NCBI RefSeq assembly: GCF_963082655.1
Contig: NC_081556.1
Location: 66,021,727 to 66,085,726, forward strand
Direction: 5' to 3'
DNA from: Stomoxys calcitrans
Lineage: Eukaryota > Arthropoda > Insecta > Diptera > Muscidae
Length of the DNA stretch: 64,000 bases
Each line of letters opens with the position of its first letter. Position 1 is the stretch's first letter. Under the pieces are notes generated by a model. It searched no databases and was not told the DNA's origin. It worked only from the letters and a program-made list of their open reading frames with translations. A program made the position numbers and the translations under genes. Below are positions 62,740 through 64,000 of this stretch, one piece after another.

Positions 62740-64000
62740 CATGCATATTGCTGAGATGGTGTCCTTTGAGGCCTGATGTATATCGTAACGCCATCACCGA
62801 ACGATGTGACTTAAATTATATTTTTTGCGAATCTACCATTGATTGGAAGGTTGACATCCTCATATCTAAAATACACGATGCTGCTGAAAAGTCACCCGGT
62901 AAACGTTTTTTCGAGCGCAAGAATAAATGGATTGACACACAGTGCGAGTGAGCCAGAAAACGTATGCTTAAATGTCTTAACTGCTATAGCAGTTAACTAC
63001 TTTAACAATCAGATTTGTAGAAAACAATATATTGTAAAATTAGGTCCTTTTATACGAATCTCTGCAATAAAAAGAAAGTGGCATTACACAACTCGAACAT
63101 TGGGAGATTGGATGCTGTCAAGAACTCGGCTGATTGATGGAAACTTGCGAATAAATTAAAGGAAAGACCACCTAGCATAGAAAACGACCTTAATGCGGAT
63201 TCGTTCCGCGAATACTTTATCGACTAATTGTCATGTAGCTCTCACGAAGATGAGATGGCTTGGGTGCTGCCGTACCACATAGACCCATTTGTAGATGGCT
63301 CGTACTCAGTAATGCAAAAAGTAATAAGGTGCCGGGCTTTGATAGAATCCCTTTTGAATTCTACAAATATCCAGTTTTGTGTCTACATCTGTTTAACTTT
63401 CTTTTTCTTCGGGAGTCTATCCCTTCGTCCTTTCGCAAAAGAAAACGTAAATGTGGTGTCGAATTACAGAGGTTTCTCTGCTTGACACACTGTACAAAAT
63501 ATTCACCGGTATAGTGTTGAACCGAATAAATTTGTGGCAAAATCGGATTCTGGACGAATACCAGGTACTCGACTACTGATAATATCTTGAACCTTACAAG
63601 CTAGTTTACTTGAATTGGAAGAGAAGTAGAAAGACGTTCGCATTCTTTGTTGACTTTTCTGCTGCCTTTGATATGGTACCCCGAAACTCCCTGTTTTATA
63701 AATTGGCCACATTGGCGTCTGATATATTATGATACCACAAGTCAAGTATGGGATGTTTCAACCCTATCTACACCTTTTAAGGTTACTCAGGGAGTCCGTC
63801 AAGGCTGTTTAATGAACCCAATACTGTTCGTTTTTTAATTTAAATGAATTACATGAGGTTCTACCCGCTGGTATTGGCATTGGGGAGGTCGAGATTCGGG
63901 TGCTTATGTATGCAGACGCTATTGTCCTGCTTTAGGACTCACCGACAAAACTTCAGTCGATGATTGATGCTCTATACGCATATCGCTTTTTAAGGGGGCT
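62740..64000 (+). pseudogene. Non-LTR reverse transcriptase, running off the right edge
   Basis: Pre-polymerase linker: ESTIDWKVDILISKIHDAAE, RFFERKNKWIDTQCE (about 62,830-62,950). Polymerase fragments: AKSNKVPGFDRIPFEFYKYP (about 63,318), SNYRGFSLLDTLYKIFTGIV (about 63,460), SRKTFAFFVDFSAAFDMVPR with motif A Asp (about 63,640), GVRQGCLMNPILFVFYLNEL (about 63,790) and VLMYADAIVLL (about 63,903), where YADD is YADA. DSPTKLQSMIDALYAYR closes at the edge. Frames change at least four times. The clade is unclear; the upstream endonuclease was not found. Inactive. Confidence 0.75.

Overview
The window reads as a transposon-dense, AT-rich intergenic or heterochromatin-like segment of an insect nuclear genome, most likely a calyptrate (muscid-type) fly. 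The reasons are the many INE-1/DINE-1-like Helentron relics sharing the dipteran block with CTATAAAGTATATATATTC, followed by runs of the GTCTGTC type; tRNA-derived SINEs; Penelope-like, Ty3/gypsy, LOA/I-like, CR1-like and RTE-like retroelements; Tc1/mariner elements; and the absence of prokaryotic gene organisation. The genus is an inference and cannot be fixed from sequence alone. I found no intact host gene. The only non-transposon coding signal I would follow up is one lone 50-bp candidate exon at 4,608-4,657. Long open frames are mostly decayed transposon proteins or chance frames in repeats. LAYOUT. 1-1,235: reversed DINE-like element with a 153-bp internal tandem array. 1,790-4,205: AT-rich repeat split by a Penelope-like 3' fragment, then a 776-bp tandem duplication. 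4,800-9,250: LOA/I-like non-LTR relics (minus strand). 9,877-11,216: complete DINE-like element with 153-bp repeats. 11,474-12,080: 607-bp Tc1/mariner foldback element. 12,243-14,276: second LOA/I-like family. 14,380-16,180: ~130-bp tandem array. 16,200-24,440: repeats, TA microsatellites and DINE pieces. 24,570-25,925: a dispersed repeat and a transposase relic. 26,757-29,225: Penelope-like element (minus) carrying two MITEs. 29,230-31,540: decayed Ty3/gypsy element (minus). 31,822-34,250: Tc1-like element with doubled inverted terminal repeats, its left repeat split by a CR1-like LINE. 34,635-40,443: more LOA/I-like and DINE relics. 41,763-42,385: SINE pieces. 42,600-45,332: local duplications with perfect palindromes. 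46,393-47,739: MITE-like element split by a DINE. 49,310-53,580: CR1-like LINE (plus) interrupted three times. 54,165-56,890: RTE-like LINE. 57,321-57,412: three consecutive palindromes. 57,465-59,495: SINE and DINE relics. 59,498-60,200: LINE 3' end split by another LINE with a 13-bp target duplication. 62,740-64,000: LINE running off the right edge. HOW THE PARTS RELATE. The genes form no pathway. The window is a stratigraphy of insertions: old LINE, gypsy and Penelope bodies were hit by DNA elements, DINEs and younger LINEs. Every catalytic protein I could follow is broken by stops, frameshifts, deletions or lost catalytic residues, so autonomous activity from this locus is unlikely. I did not see a convincing new cellular system. 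The most unusual observations are the two equal-length foldback elements differing by one 50-bp block, the hammerhead-like motif at a Penelope 3' end, the hairpin clusters, and the lone exon.
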